From positions 646,189 through 710,188 of the forward strand of contig NC_090611.1 in the NCBI RefSeq assembly GCF_004359215.1: DNA of 64,000 nt, in the 5' to 3' direction. The position numbers were made by a program, and so were the translations under genes. Below are positions 22,090 to 32,033 of the stretch, piece after piece (the stretch's first letter is position 1; each line of letters opens with the position of its first letter). The stretch is from Bremia lactucae (taxonomy: Eukaryota > Oomycota > Peronosporomycetes > Peronosporales > Peronosporaceae). The notes under the pieces were generated by a model that did no database searches, was not told the DNA's origin, and was given only the letters and a program-made list of their open reading frames with translations.

Positions 22090-23250
22090 ATTTTTATCCA
22101 ATGAGCTCCATTGCATACGAGGCAGCCGTCGCGTGGCAGTGCAAGAGGCTTCCCCGCCTCCCTCTTCAATGGCTTGGGCGAGAACCTTGCTTAAGACTTT
22201 TGCTGCTGAGGTATCATCTTATGGGCTGCCTTCTGACCAGTACTGCTGGTCTTTACCTGACCACGGTCATTACTTCTTCATTACCCGTTGTCTACTTTTC
22301 TCTTCATCCCAACGATCCAGCCTCTTGGCAATATGTTACGGTCCCACGAAGAATATGGCGTGTAGACCACACCGCCACGAGAACATTCTTTGCCGACTAC
22401 TCGACTCTTCTAGGCAACTCGATGCCTAGCTTGCAGGCACAGCTTGAGATCGTGGATGAAAACTGCAAAGGCTCTGATTCAAAGCTAAACATGTCCAACT
22501 CCGTGCTACCGGCACTCAACAGAACACACGATAGTCCAATGCTGCCAGGGGTGCAGGTGCTCGGTCGGACGGACACGGTGAAGTACCTTGGCATCGCGTT
22601 CGGCCAATCTTCTGTCGCTAATGCCCAAGTGACTTACTCAGGCAGATGAAGGCGTACGTAAAGTTCAACACGCATCTATGCCAGATCCTGCTACCAGTGT
22701 TCGAGGACTTGCAATCCCGTCTTGCGTTCCGATTTTTTCTGTGCGCTCGCGGTTCTGGTTCTTGGAGGTACACAATCCACGAATCCAATATTGCGTAAGT
22801 GAGGGCTGCACCGTGATCGAGTCAAAAAACAAAAAAACACTTCTTCTTCGAATGCACTCTTGCAGCCCAGCTCTGGGAACATGTACATCACCTGGTTGCT
22901 TCTCTCTTCCACACCCGTGCAACATGGTTGAACATTGTGCTCGTAAAGAAACCGAGAGTGCGTAATGCGTGGGCTGACAGCGTCGAAGTGGTGTCTGACG
23001 TATGGCACACGTTTCGTGCGGTGACGCTTCACTTCCTCTGATCCGATCGGTGTCTCTTCGATGGACGGCAACTGACACCCGTATTCCCTGCCTTAGCGGT
23101 CAATTTCTCGACAGCTTGTGCCCATTTCCGGTACAGCCTTCGACGCCGCTGCGACCCTGAACAGCAGGGGACACAAGAAAACATTATCGGCAAAATGATG
23201 CACTAACACCAAGTCTTTCACGATCTCGTACGAGCAAACCCGATTGCAAT
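22090..23250 (+). pseudogene. 5'-truncated LINE (non-LTR) reverse transcriptase
   Basis: A frame at 22,101-22,649 carries late RT motifs of a non-LTR element: TFFADYSTLLGN (FADD-like box), SKLNMSNSVLPALN and VKYLGIAFGQ. After a break, 22,650-23,160 carries FEDLQSRLAFRFF, a zinc-knuckle-like FFECTLAAQLWEHVHHL and FLWSDRCLFDG, typical of LINE C-termini. Earlier endonuclease and RT domains are absent, as expected of 5' truncation. No poly-A tail is evident. Confidence 0.7.
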
Positions 23251-23770
23251 ACGCTTTCTACTTCAAAATACTTGGCGGTGATCTTCCCATTGACTTGCCA
23301 ATAGCACTGCTGTTAACGGATGTATTCCTTGGCCTTATGAGCTAAAGATTTTTTTTACCGCTCATCCATGGCAACGCGGTTTGAAATTTTCTTGTGAGGC
23401 GGCCTGCACGAAAGTTGACTGCCCTTGTCACGTCAAAATTGGGATCTGGCCGCCCGTCATCCTTGCGGGCCCTGGCGACGACCGTATGTTCGAGATCCTA
23501 ACGTGTGCAAGCTACTATCATCTCTCAGCGGCACCCTTTCTCGACTCGCATGCCATCTTCGGAAATGAGTACATAAGGTATCGGAGTTTTTTTCATTGAC
23601 ATCGCCGGTATTTGATCCAGCGTCCTCCAGGTCGTTTATGCACCTAATAACCACCTGAACCCGCATACGATATTTGAAATACCGTTAATGGATCAATGTT
23701 ACCCGCATCTGCGCCAAGAAACAACGGACATTTACAATAATAGTTATGTTAGCTTAGCCATTTGCTAGGT
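23251..23770. other. Probable LINE 3' remnant, otherwise nothing
   Basis: A short frame at 23,381-23,599 may continue the LINE tail, but no motif confirms it. Confidence 0.3.
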
Positions 23771-23775
23771 CATAC

Positions 23776-24329
23776 TGTAACGGGCTAGAGTTGCCCTAAT
23801 GTTACACAGTCCCCATTAAGTACATTTGGTACTTAAGGGGATGGTCAATTACTAAATAATAGTAATTAGACCCAACACTCGGGTGTGGTGCACATTTGTG
23901 ACCAACCCTTGTGGATGTGATGCACATGGGTGCATTCACATTAGGAGGGATGACGCCCAGCGTCATCCATGATGACGGCTAGCGTCATCAGTTACGCGAG
24001 GTATCTATAAAGATACGCTCGCAATACATATTAAATGATATCTATAGAGATATCATTTTAATTGGTAAAAATAGGTATTTGTATTTAATTCTATTAAATA
24101 TAAATCAGTCTGAAAATTACTACCTACTTGGTAAGTGCGCACGAGGAGACGGATTACCGCTCCCGTGACGTCACTTCACCAGAGTTCTTAGTGTGTTGGG
24201 TGAGGTCGCTTGCGCGCCCACCACAACTACCTCACTGCACGCTAGAGAAGCAGGTGTAAACCGCTTCCTCGCTGTGCTAGGGTGTGTGCTTAAGTAGAGC
24301 GTGGCCGCATTACGACGTGCCCGCCAACA
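23776..24329 (+). repeat. Solo LTR of the element C gypsy family
   Basis: The sequence starts TGTAACGGGCTAGAGTTGCC and ends GACGTGCCCGCCAACA. It matches the reverse complement of the element C LTRs. The 5 bases CATAC occur directly on both sides (23,771-23,775 and 24,330-24,334), a target-site duplication. No internal element sequence is present, so it arose by LTR-LTR recombination. Confidence 0.92.
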
Positions 24330-24334
24330 CATAC

Positions 24335-25010
24335 TGTCTAATTTTACTAATTTAGACAACCTTTCAACTGATCCCTAATTTGTCGAATTTACGTCCGATT
24401 GCGAAATAAAAGAGACTAATGTTTATTTTGACTAGCAAGACGGTTAGCGAGAGTCATAGCAACACCATTCACGAAATGGTGCCAACATCGACGAATCTCA
24501 ATTACCATTAATTTTTGTAAAATCAGGTGTCTTCAGACTTGTTACGTGGGAAGATGACGTCAATTAATGAAGATGCAGTCACTGCAACAGTGAGCTCTTT
24601 CAAGTGCGCAGCTCCTGCAGTTCCCCAATGTTTATACACGTATAAAATTTAAATTTATTCCAACACGTTTTCAACAAATTTTTGAAACGATTTTTAATAT
24701 TACTATTGAATTAACCTATGCTAGTATAGGTAAAGCGGGAACAAATACTTACAAATTAAAAAAGTTCAAAATTTAAAAATTTTCATACATGGTACAGGTT
24801 TAGGAAGATACAATGTTTTAAAAAATTTAAAAAGAAAATTTAACAGAGGCTACTTGTTGTAAGAGCTCGTACGCTGACAACGTCACACGTGATATGAGAC
24901 CTTTTAGCGAGTTAAGATGGGAGCGTCGCAGGTGATAGGATGTTAACTCTTGCGTTGCTATTTATTTGAAGCCAATTTTGAAAAGTCCTTTTATATGTTG
25001 AGCCTTGACT
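24335..25010. other. AT-rich intergenic, nothing recognised
   Basis: Between 24,640 and 24,850 the sequence is very AT-rich with A and T runs. No gene or known repeat seen. Confidence 0.4.
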
Positions 25011-25014
25011 GAGG

Positions 25015-25700
25015 CCGCAGTGCTGCAATTTGAAAGTTGCTACCAGACAAACAAGAAGAAGTGTGGACACTCTATTTTAGCGAGGATCTTGGCAGCGCAT
25101 TTTCCGTGACTTTTCGGTCAATTTATACAGCTTCGATATAAGGTACAATAACACTTAATTGCTGCACTTTGACATGAGCGTCAGGCCGCCCCATGTAAAG
25201 CTTTCATGTAGAACACATCGTATCAGCAGAGTTGACTGCGACTTTCTTAGTATTCTTGATCGCGATCACTTTAGGGTACCACTCAATTTATTAGATCATA
25301 ATCGCGCTAATGTTCGACATTGGGCGGAGGCAAATTATTATCACCCCACTGCTGGGCAGTACGTAAACAAATTGCATTTGATTGGTATGATACGAGCGCT
25401 AAATGGATGGGGTCGCGTACCATGAACGATTAAAGGACACACACTTTGTGGATCTTATCGATTTATATTAGCAAAGAGAGCTGCAATTGCCCTAGCTTTG
25501 CGTACGAAGACTCAGCTTAGTTCCGCGCCAACGCTATTGCCACGACATTATGTCAAGTTTAAATTCGTGTTGTGGGTGGGTCCTGTTGCGTGATCAAAAA
25601 GGAGAACCTCACCACCAGTCACGTGGTAGCCCACTATCAAAAGGCCTGGGGGAATACAGCTCATGTGGTCTTACCCCGCTGCAACTAGCTCGAGCAATGG
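25015..25700 (+). pseudogene. GH30 glucosylceramidase-like pseudogene
   Basis: Broken frames match the two GH30 genes downstream. A 5' piece at 25,020-25,110 matches the region reading LQF.KLP..K...V..LYF. A middle piece (LDHNRANVRHWAEANYYHPT, 25,295-25,365) matches DHNRG....WA..IYNHPTAS. A 3' piece at about 25,480-25,520 reads ESCNCPSFAYEDSA then stop, where the genes have ESCNCP.......W; the nucleophile-bearing stretch ends in a Trp-to-stop change. A large part between pieces is deleted. This is a third, dead copy of the tandem family. Confidence 0.8.
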
Positions 25701-25873
25701 CAATGCTCGTCATTTGTTGCAGGCTACCGCGGGTGACAAGACTTAAGAAACTAGATTGGTCAAATCAATACAATGTGCAGGTCAAGGGACACAAATATTG
25801 CGATCCATGACCGAATTCTATATGTTGTGCGAATGTTGCGTCGAAGATTTCGGAAACCTTCGGATACCTTGGA

Positions 25874-25889
25874 CCTCATTATCAATTTT
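25874..25889 (+). promoter_or_regulatory. Oomycete-type core promoter candidate
   Basis: CCTCATTATCAATTTT, 24 bp before the first ATG of the GH30 gene, resembles the oomycete initiator plus flanking element (TCATTYYN followed by CAWTTT), with spacing one base short. Confidence 0.4.
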
Positions 25890-25912
25890 GCCGGCTGGCG
25901 AGTATCATTAAA

Positions 25913-27916
25913 ATGATGTCTCCTAAGAATACCACGGCTTACGGCACGTCTTCTATCGGTAGCTCAAGCACTCGCCTTTCTGGTCAGCGTAAATGGATAA
26001 CGTGGGGGTTTGTTGGTGCGTCTGCTTGCATCATGACGTTTTACTTGATGGCTGGCTCGCACTTGAGTACGTTGACTATGGCTGCTGCGATCTCACATGA
26101 GTCCGACGTTACTTGCGTTGAGAGTTCGAGCATCGACGGTGTGAACGCCATGATGCAGCCCATCACGGGACTTAAGTGGAATGTTGGGGGCGTGAAGAAC
26201 ACAAAATCGTTCATCACGATCGACGTCGATACGAAATATCAAGAGATCATGGGTTTTGGTGGAGCATTCACGGAAGCTGCATCGTTACAGTTTCAAAAGT
26301 TACCACCAAACAAGCAAGAGAAAGTGCTGTCGCTCTATTTTGACAAAGACGCGGGCAGCGGATACAATTTTGGTCGTGTCCCAATGGGATCGTGCGACTT
26401 CTCAGTGGCATCTTACAATTTCGCCAATACCGAATATGACATGGACATGAAAGATTTTGATATGAATGTTTCGCATGACACCGACGTAATGATTCCGTTT
26501 ATTAAGCGTGCACTTGAACTTTGTCCTGACATGAAGCTTTTCCTGTCACCGTGGAGTCCTCCTGGCTGGATGAAGCGATCGAGTCCGGAGTATACTGCGA
26601 GCATGGTGGGATCCGCCAAGCCACTTGGACTGAAAGAAGACATGCGCGCTCCGTGGGCTCTCTACTTTTCCAAATATATCACTGCGTACAAGAATCACGG
26701 TATACCTTTCTGGGGCCTCACTTCCCAAAACGAGCCCGAATTTGCTGCGCCGTGGGAAGCTTGTGTATACGATCCAGAATATCAAGCCAGCTTTATTGGT
26801 GAATTTCTCGGCCCTGTCCTCGCTCGCGATCATCCTGGGATGACGATCATGGCATTTGACCACAATCGTGGCAACGCGCCAAAATGGGCTCAAGTGATTT
26901 ACAACCACCCAACTGCAAGCAAGTATGTCAGTGGCATGGGCTTCCACTGGTATCAAGACGGAGCTGCACGTAAAATGGATGGGGTTGATTATCCCGAGCA
27001 TCTAAGCGACATTCACTTGATGGACCCCAATCGCTTCTTGCTATCGACAGAGAGCTGCAATTGCCCTGGCGTGGCTGTTGGCGATGACGCGTGGTTCCGT
27101 GCTCAGCGGTACGGCCACGAAATAATGTCGGATCTTAACAACTTCGCCGTGGGATGGGTGGATTGGAATTTGTTACTTGACCACATGGGTGGACCAAACC
27201 ACAAAGGCAATCTTTGTGACGCGCCAATTATCCTTACGGAGGATGGAAAGGATTTCCGTCTTCAGCCCATGTACTACTTTATCCAGCACTTTTCAAAGTA
27301 TCTTCTACCTGGATCCCGTCGCGTGAGTGTGCAAATTGCTGCCCATTATGCCAAGCCAGGTGATGCGCAATTGGTTGTTGGCTACCAGGCGTCCCTTTCC
27401 ATGTGTGATGGGAGTGCACGCCAATTAATTCACAGAACAAACGATAACAAGCTGCAAGTAACGAACACTCCATTTTGCCTCAGCATGGTGCCAAAGACTA
27501 CAGAAGGACAGGAAATTCGTCTTGTCAAGTGCGAATGGACTCAGCAGGAGTGGACGTTTGAGGAAGACACGCAGCGTATTCGAATCGACGACGAGTGTTT
27601 GAGTCTACGCCACGGAACCACGGAGGATAGTGTGCGTGTGATCGTGGCAAAGTGCGACGCGAATTCAAAGCTGCAACAGCAATGGAAGTTCGAGACGGAA
27701 GATGGCACAATGCGCTCGCTTGGATCGACTGAAAACCAATGCGTGACGGCCGGTTACGCGTTCCTACAATCGACGGCGTTCGTGACGCCAGAAGACCGCA
27801 CGGTATTGGTCGTAATGAATGAAAATACTGAGCCGATGGAGTTCCAGGTGCAGGTTGGAGATGCCGTGCTGGATACGTCAGTGTTGCCCGGAGCCATCCG
27901 TACGTACAAGTGGTAA
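25913..27916 (+). CDS. GH30 glucosylceramidase-like membrane-anchored enzyme 1
   Basis: This is a 667-residue glycoside hydrolase family 30 protein related to glucocerebrosidase, expected to cleave beta-glucosides such as glucosylceramide; the actual substrate is not known. A hydrophobic segment at residues 28-47 after a short Ser/Thr-rich, basic cytosolic tail suggests a type II membrane anchor. The catalytic domain starts near 65 (GFGGAFTEAA at about 114-123). The acid/base is E274 in FWGLTSQNEP, and the nucleophile is E380 in LLSTESCNCP. WVDWNLLLDHMGGPNH follows. Residues about 480-600 form a ricin-type beta-trefoil with QQEWTF and LQQQWKF repeats, inserted before the final beta-sandwich strands (VLVVMNENTE, PGAIRTYKW). 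The gene is intronless. It lies 228 bp upstream of a paralogue. Confidence 0.92.
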   Translation: MMSPKNTTAYGTSSIGSSSTRLSGQRKWITWGFVGASACIMTFYLMAGSHLSTLTMAAAISHESDVTCVESSSIDGVNAMMQPITGLKWNVGGVKNTKSFITIDVDTKYQEIMGFGGAFTEAASLQFQKLPPNKQEKVLSLYFDKDAGSGYNFGRVPMGSCDFSVASYNFANTEYDMDMKDFDMNVSHDTDVMIPFIKRALELCPDMKLFLSPWSPPGWMKRSSPEYTASMVGSAKPLGLKEDMRAPWALYFSKYITAYKNHGIPFWGLTSQNEPEFAAPWEACVYDPEYQASFIGEFLGPVLARDHPGMTIMAFDHNRGNAPKWAQVIYNHPTASKYVSGMGFHWYQDGAARKMDGVDYPEHLSDIHLMDPNRFLLSTESCNCPGVAVGDDAWFRAQRYGHEIMSDLNNFAVGWVDWNLLLDHMGGPNHKGNLCDAPIILTEDGKDFRLQPMYYFIQHFSKYLLPGSRRVSVQIAAHYAKPGDAQLVVGYQASLSMCDGSARQLIHRTNDNKLQVTNTPFCLSMVPKTTEGQEIRLVKCEWTQQEWTFEEDTQRIRIDDECLSLRHGTTEDSVRVIVAKCDANSKLQQQWKFETEDGTMRSLGSTENQCVTAGYAFLQSTAFVTPEDRTVLVVMNENTEPMEFQVQVGDAVLDTSVLPGAIRTYKW

Positions 27917-28144
27917 TTCATGGGATACGCACGACAGGCCAACATAAATCAGATTTTAGTCTTCCTCTAGCAGCTGACCATGAAAGATCTTAAAGAAATA
28001 TAATGAATCATAAAATTCAAATTAGGCTTATAATAGATAAGTGTAGACACTTTGGCTTAGAAAATACGTATCGGGAATAGTCCGTAACTCGTATCTTTCA
28101 CCTGGCCCTGTCAACACTTTTCTTTTAAAGCTTCTAAGTTTAGC

Positions 28145-30196
28145 ATGACGACAGAGCCAACAGCCTATGGAACCAGTTCCCTGGCGAGCGACGAGCGTCT
28201 AAGCGCACGTGCGACGCGAAGGCGCGCTATCATCAAGTGGAGTCTCGTCGGACTCGGGGTCTTTGGCGTATGCGTCGTCGTCGCAATCTTCAGTCTCTTT
28301 GCATTGCCCGAAGATGCTGCTACAGCTCCTGCTGTGACGACAAAGTCTCCGTCCGACTCGAAGGCTGCTGCACCAGTGGTGGGTTCAAACGTGGCTTGTG
28401 TCCAGAGCTCATACGTGGATAATCAAACCAATATGATGGAACCCATTGCAGGCTTAAAGTGGATCCATGGCGCACAGGCGGATGCAAAGTCCTTTATTCG
28501 AGTAGACTTTAAAACGAAATATCAAGAAATTATGGGTTTTGGAGGAGCTTTCACGGAAGCTGCGGCGTTGCAATTTAGTAAATTGCCCAAGATTAAACAA
28601 GACGAGGTCTTGACGCTCTATTTTGATCAACATAATGGCAGTGGCTACACCTTTGGACGCGTACCGATGGGATCTTCAGACTTTTCCGTCTCTTCGTATA
28701 CATTTGATGATGTCGTTAATGACACCGATCTCGTGCACTTTGATCAAAACGTGATCCACGATCAAGCGGCTATGATCCCATTTATCAAGCGTGCTTTGGA
28801 ACGCCTACCGGAATTAAAGCTTTTTTTGGCCCCATGGAGCCCCCCTACATGGATGAAGCGAGCAGCACCGAATCACATGTCGAGTATGCTTGACTCAGTC
28901 AAACCTATTGGTCTTAAAGACGACGTCCGCGCGACGTGGGCTCTGTACTTTTCCAAGTTCATCACAGCGTACAAGAAGCACGGCATTCGGTTTTGGGGAC
29001 TTACGCCTCAGAATGAACCCCAAGCTGAGGTTCCATGGGAATCGTGCATGTACACGGCGGAGTATCAGGCAGAATTCATTGGATCGTATCTTGGCCCGAC
29101 GCTCCAACGTGATCACCCTGACCTTGTCCTCATGATCTATGATCACAACCGCGGCAGTGTCCGTGAGTGGGCCGAAACGATTTACAATCACCCAACGGCT
29201 TCGCAGTACGTACACGGAATGGCCTTTCATTGGTACGATAATGAACGCTATATGGATGGTGTCGAGTACCACGAGCGTTTGAATGACACGTACTTTATCG
29301 ATCCAAGCCGCTTTATGCTGGCGACAGAAAGCTGCAATTGTCCTGACGTGGGCCACGGGGATCTTGCTTGGTTTCGTGCTCAGCGCTATGGACACGACAT
29401 TATGACCGATTTGAATAATCACGTGGCTGGTTGGGTTGACTGGAACCTCCTTCTTGATCATAGGGGTGGACCAAACCACTTGGAAAATTATTGTGACGCC
29501 CCGATTATATTGACAGAGGACGGAACGGACTTTTATATCCAACCCATGTTTTACTTTATTCAGCACTTTTCCAAATACATTCCCCGTGGCTCACGCCGTG
29601 TGAAGACAGAGGTGGCGGCACGATTTGCGATGTTAGGAGATCCACAATTGTTTGTTGACTATCCTTCAATGTTGGCTGCGTGCGATGGTAGCTCTCGGCA
29701 AAAGTGGCGTCCGACTGATGATGGCAAGCTCGAAGTTACTGGCACTGGATTTTGTATTGACCTCAAGGAGATTCCATGGCAGGGACATCAAGGCCTTTTG
29801 GTGGACTGTCGATACACGCAGCAACATTGGACGTACGAGATAGGCACGAATCGTATTCGCATGGGTGACTACTGCATCTCATTAAATCATGGCTCGACTG
29901 AGAACGGCGCGCGCATCAGCACCGACTTGTGCGAGGATACCGTCCTGCCTCATCAGCAATGGCGATTTGATTCAAAAGACGGTACCATGCGTTCGCTTGC
30001 GTCGACAACCGACCAGTGTGTGACTGCGGGATATGCTTTCGTGCAGGCAAGTGCGTTTGTGACTCCAGACAATCGCAAGGTGCTTGTAGCGATAAACGAA
30101 AACACCGAACCTGTAGAATTCCAGCTTCAGGTTGGTAATGTCGCGGTGGAGACGATGGTGCCGCCTGGAGCGATCCGAACGTTCACGTGGGAGTAA
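28145..30196 (+). CDS. GH30 glucosylceramidase-like membrane-anchored enzyme 2
   Basis: This is a tandem paralogue of the gene ending at 27,916, with 683 residues and the same architecture. The tail is MTTEPTAYGTSSLAS, then a basic RATRRR, a transmembrane segment at 32-54 and a short Ala/Thr/Ser-rich stalk. The GH30 domain has GFGGAFTEAA, acid/base E291 in FWGLTPQNEP and nucleophile E395 in LATESCNCP. The ricin-type lectin block has QKWRP, TQQHWTY and HQQWRF at about 512-620, before the last strands ending in PGAIRTFTW. Paralogues differ most in the stalk and lectin parts. All catalytic motifs are intact and there are no introns. The 228-bp gap before it contains a pyrimidine-rich stretch but no clear initiator. 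Confidence 0.92.
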   Translation: MTTEPTAYGTSSLASDERLSARATRRRAIIKWSLVGLGVFGVCVVVAIFSLFALPEDAATAPAVTTKSPSDSKAAAPVVGSNVACVQSSYVDNQTNMMEPIAGLKWIHGAQADAKSFIRVDFKTKYQEIMGFGGAFTEAAALQFSKLPKIKQDEVLTLYFDQHNGSGYTFGRVPMGSSDFSVSSYTFDDVVNDTDLVHFDQNVIHDQAAMIPFIKRALERLPELKLFLAPWSPPTWMKRAAPNHMSSMLDSVKPIGLKDDVRATWALYFSKFITAYKKHGIRFWGLTPQNEPQAEVPWESCMYTAEYQAEFIGSYLGPTLQRDHPDLVLMIYDHNRGSVREWAETIYNHPTASQYVHGMAFHWYDNERYMDGVEYHERLNDTYFIDPSRFMLATESCNCPDVGHGDLAWFRAQRYGHDIMTDLNNHVAGWVDWNLLLDHRGGPNHLENYCDAPIILTEDGTDFYIQPMFYFIQHFSKYIPRGSRRVKTEVAARFAMLGDPQLFVDYPSMLAACDGSSRQKWRPTDDGKLEVTGTGFCIDLKEIPWQGHQGLLVDCRYTQQHWTYEIGTNRIRMGDYCISLNHGSTENGARISTDLCEDTVLPHQQWRFDSKDGTMRSLASTTDQCVTAGYAFVQASAFVTPDNRKVLVAINENTEPVEFQLQVGNVAVETMVPPGAIRTFTWE

Positions 30197-30293
30197 ATGA
30201 ATGAGGTACTGATAAAGGATTTCAAGTGGAACTTGAAACACTACATGAATCAGTAAATGAGGCTACAGAGAAACTAACAATGCCCAATTAATT

Positions 30294-31203
30294 TTACTTC
30301 TTATTAGCAACTGCCGACAGATCTCGCATCAGGTCATTCCAACTATCCGGATTGTGTAGCTCCTGATTATCCCAGTTCTCATCAGATCTCGCGTTCTCAG
30401 AAGCGACAATCTGCATCTCTATCGGGACTTTGCGTTTCTTGGGTCTCATCTCAAATACTTCGATCCCTTCTTTATAATAATCAGCATCCAGCTCCGTCTT
30501 GGGTATTTCTTTCCAATGAAAATATTTGTCGATGTACATCATAAATTCTTCTCGAACCTCGAGCGCACGACGCTCATTAGCAATAAATATGACCGTTCTG
30601 CGGTGCGACAAAGCTAACAGCGACTGCATTAATGGTTTCACACATGCTTTCTCGTACACGACGTCAGCACATATGATACAATCGAACGGCGCATGAAAGT
30701 TTACCGCTGGCGTGCCCCTATGATTGATTTTGTACATTCAATGCAACACAGTATCAGCATTGCGCATGAAATACAGTGCTACTTTGTGTGTCATACCAAG
30801 CGTACTGCTCTACACGAAGGCGCTGAAGCTCCTTTTCAGTCAGATTCTCCCTTACGTTGCGTCGCAGCCACGGAAGTACCGGTCCAATGTCTGTAAGTAC
30901 CACATGTGCCAGTCCTCTAGTGACAATTGCACTGGCAATACCAGCAAGGCCTCCGCATCCGGCGCCGAGTTCACAAATAGACGAAAAGCTTTGAAATCGC
31001 ACAGACCGCTGCTCGATAAATTTAAGTAGCGTCTTGCTGCTGTCCCACACAGTTGTCCCCAATACAAGTGAGTCTGGGTCTTGCGCTACTGATACCACAC
31101 GACCATCACAAAGTGGTACCTCAACACACCGTGCCCAATGTGTAAACGAATCCAATGCAGTCTCTCCGTTAGGGGTCTGAAGCAAGTCAAGCTTTTGTAT
31201 CAT
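30294..31203 (-). CDS. Family-16 protein methyltransferase (METTL21-like), two exons
   Basis: This S-adenosylmethionine-dependent methyltransferase belongs to the group that methylates lysines in chaperones and elongation factors; the substrate cannot be told. ATG at 31,203 gives MIQKLDLLQ. An earlier TTG is not used. Exon 1 is 31,203-30,797, the intron is 30,796-30,718 (79 bp, GTATGA...CATAG) and exon 2 is 30,717-30,294, making 276 residues. Splicing joins VEQYAW to GTPAVNFHAPFDC in frame. Motif I reads CELGAGCGGLAGI, followed by VVLTDIG, and the DxxY-type motif is CADVVYE. The N-terminal GTTVWDSSKTLLKFIE is typical of the family. It runs tail to tail with the GH30 gene, leaving 97 bp between stops. 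Confidence 0.88.
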
Positions 31204-32033
31204 TAGCAAGGACTGAGCCAGGTCATATAAAGAGTAGCAATTTTAAATGACTATTTAAAAATAAAGATCAGTCGCTTAATTAGTAACTAAGCATCAAGAG
31301 GGAGTTCCCACATGTACTCTATTCAAAGTTCCAGTTTAATATTCCTTTTAAAGTTCTGCATTGCTCTTCACGATGTCTGTCGATCTAAACAATGTGGCAT
31401 TCATAATTCACATTGCATAGGAGTCATCGAAACATTACCAAAAAGTCGGATATACTCTAGGTGATGAGGAAGCAGACGTAACCTCAGCGTCAGCTGTAGG
31501 CGCAAGAAGCAGAAGAAAGGAGCTTTGTAATTAAGTACATCGAGATGCCAAAAAAATCAAGAATTGTAGGTTGACTCGGCTGAATATGATAATTTTCGTC
31601 ACATATTTAAGCAGCGACGCTTTTTCGGACCGTATGCTTTCATTATTCAAAATTAAAAGAACGTGCGTCGATTTTTAAATTTGGTCAACAGCTCCTTCAC
31701 TTTGTGACCAAATTAGAAGATATGAAATTGCAATCTTTAAGGAAGTAAAAAAAATATGCGCCGAAGATTTTGCCGTCTCGGCGGTGGCACTGTGTATTCG
31801 CAACGCCTTGGCTCTAACCCAAGATTTACATGCGAAGACTTCTAAGCATTTTTGCTAACATGATGCGAAGAGTTAATTGCAACGATAGCTCCATGTTACA
31901 CGTACCTTGGCTATTGCTGTCTCAGAAGTGCTGCCCCGTCTTGCACAACTGGTAGCAATATTTGAAAACAAGCAATAAATTCTGGAACGTTACATTACAT
32001 TAATTGCTTAACTTATGTAAAATGAAATTCAAG
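31204..32033. other. Intergenic, nothing recognised
   Basis: AT-rich spacer between methyltransferase and kinase genes; no frame or repeat stands out. Confidence 0.45.

Noticed and set aside
24171..24359. Small minus-strand ORF
   Set aside because: It lies within the solo LTR.
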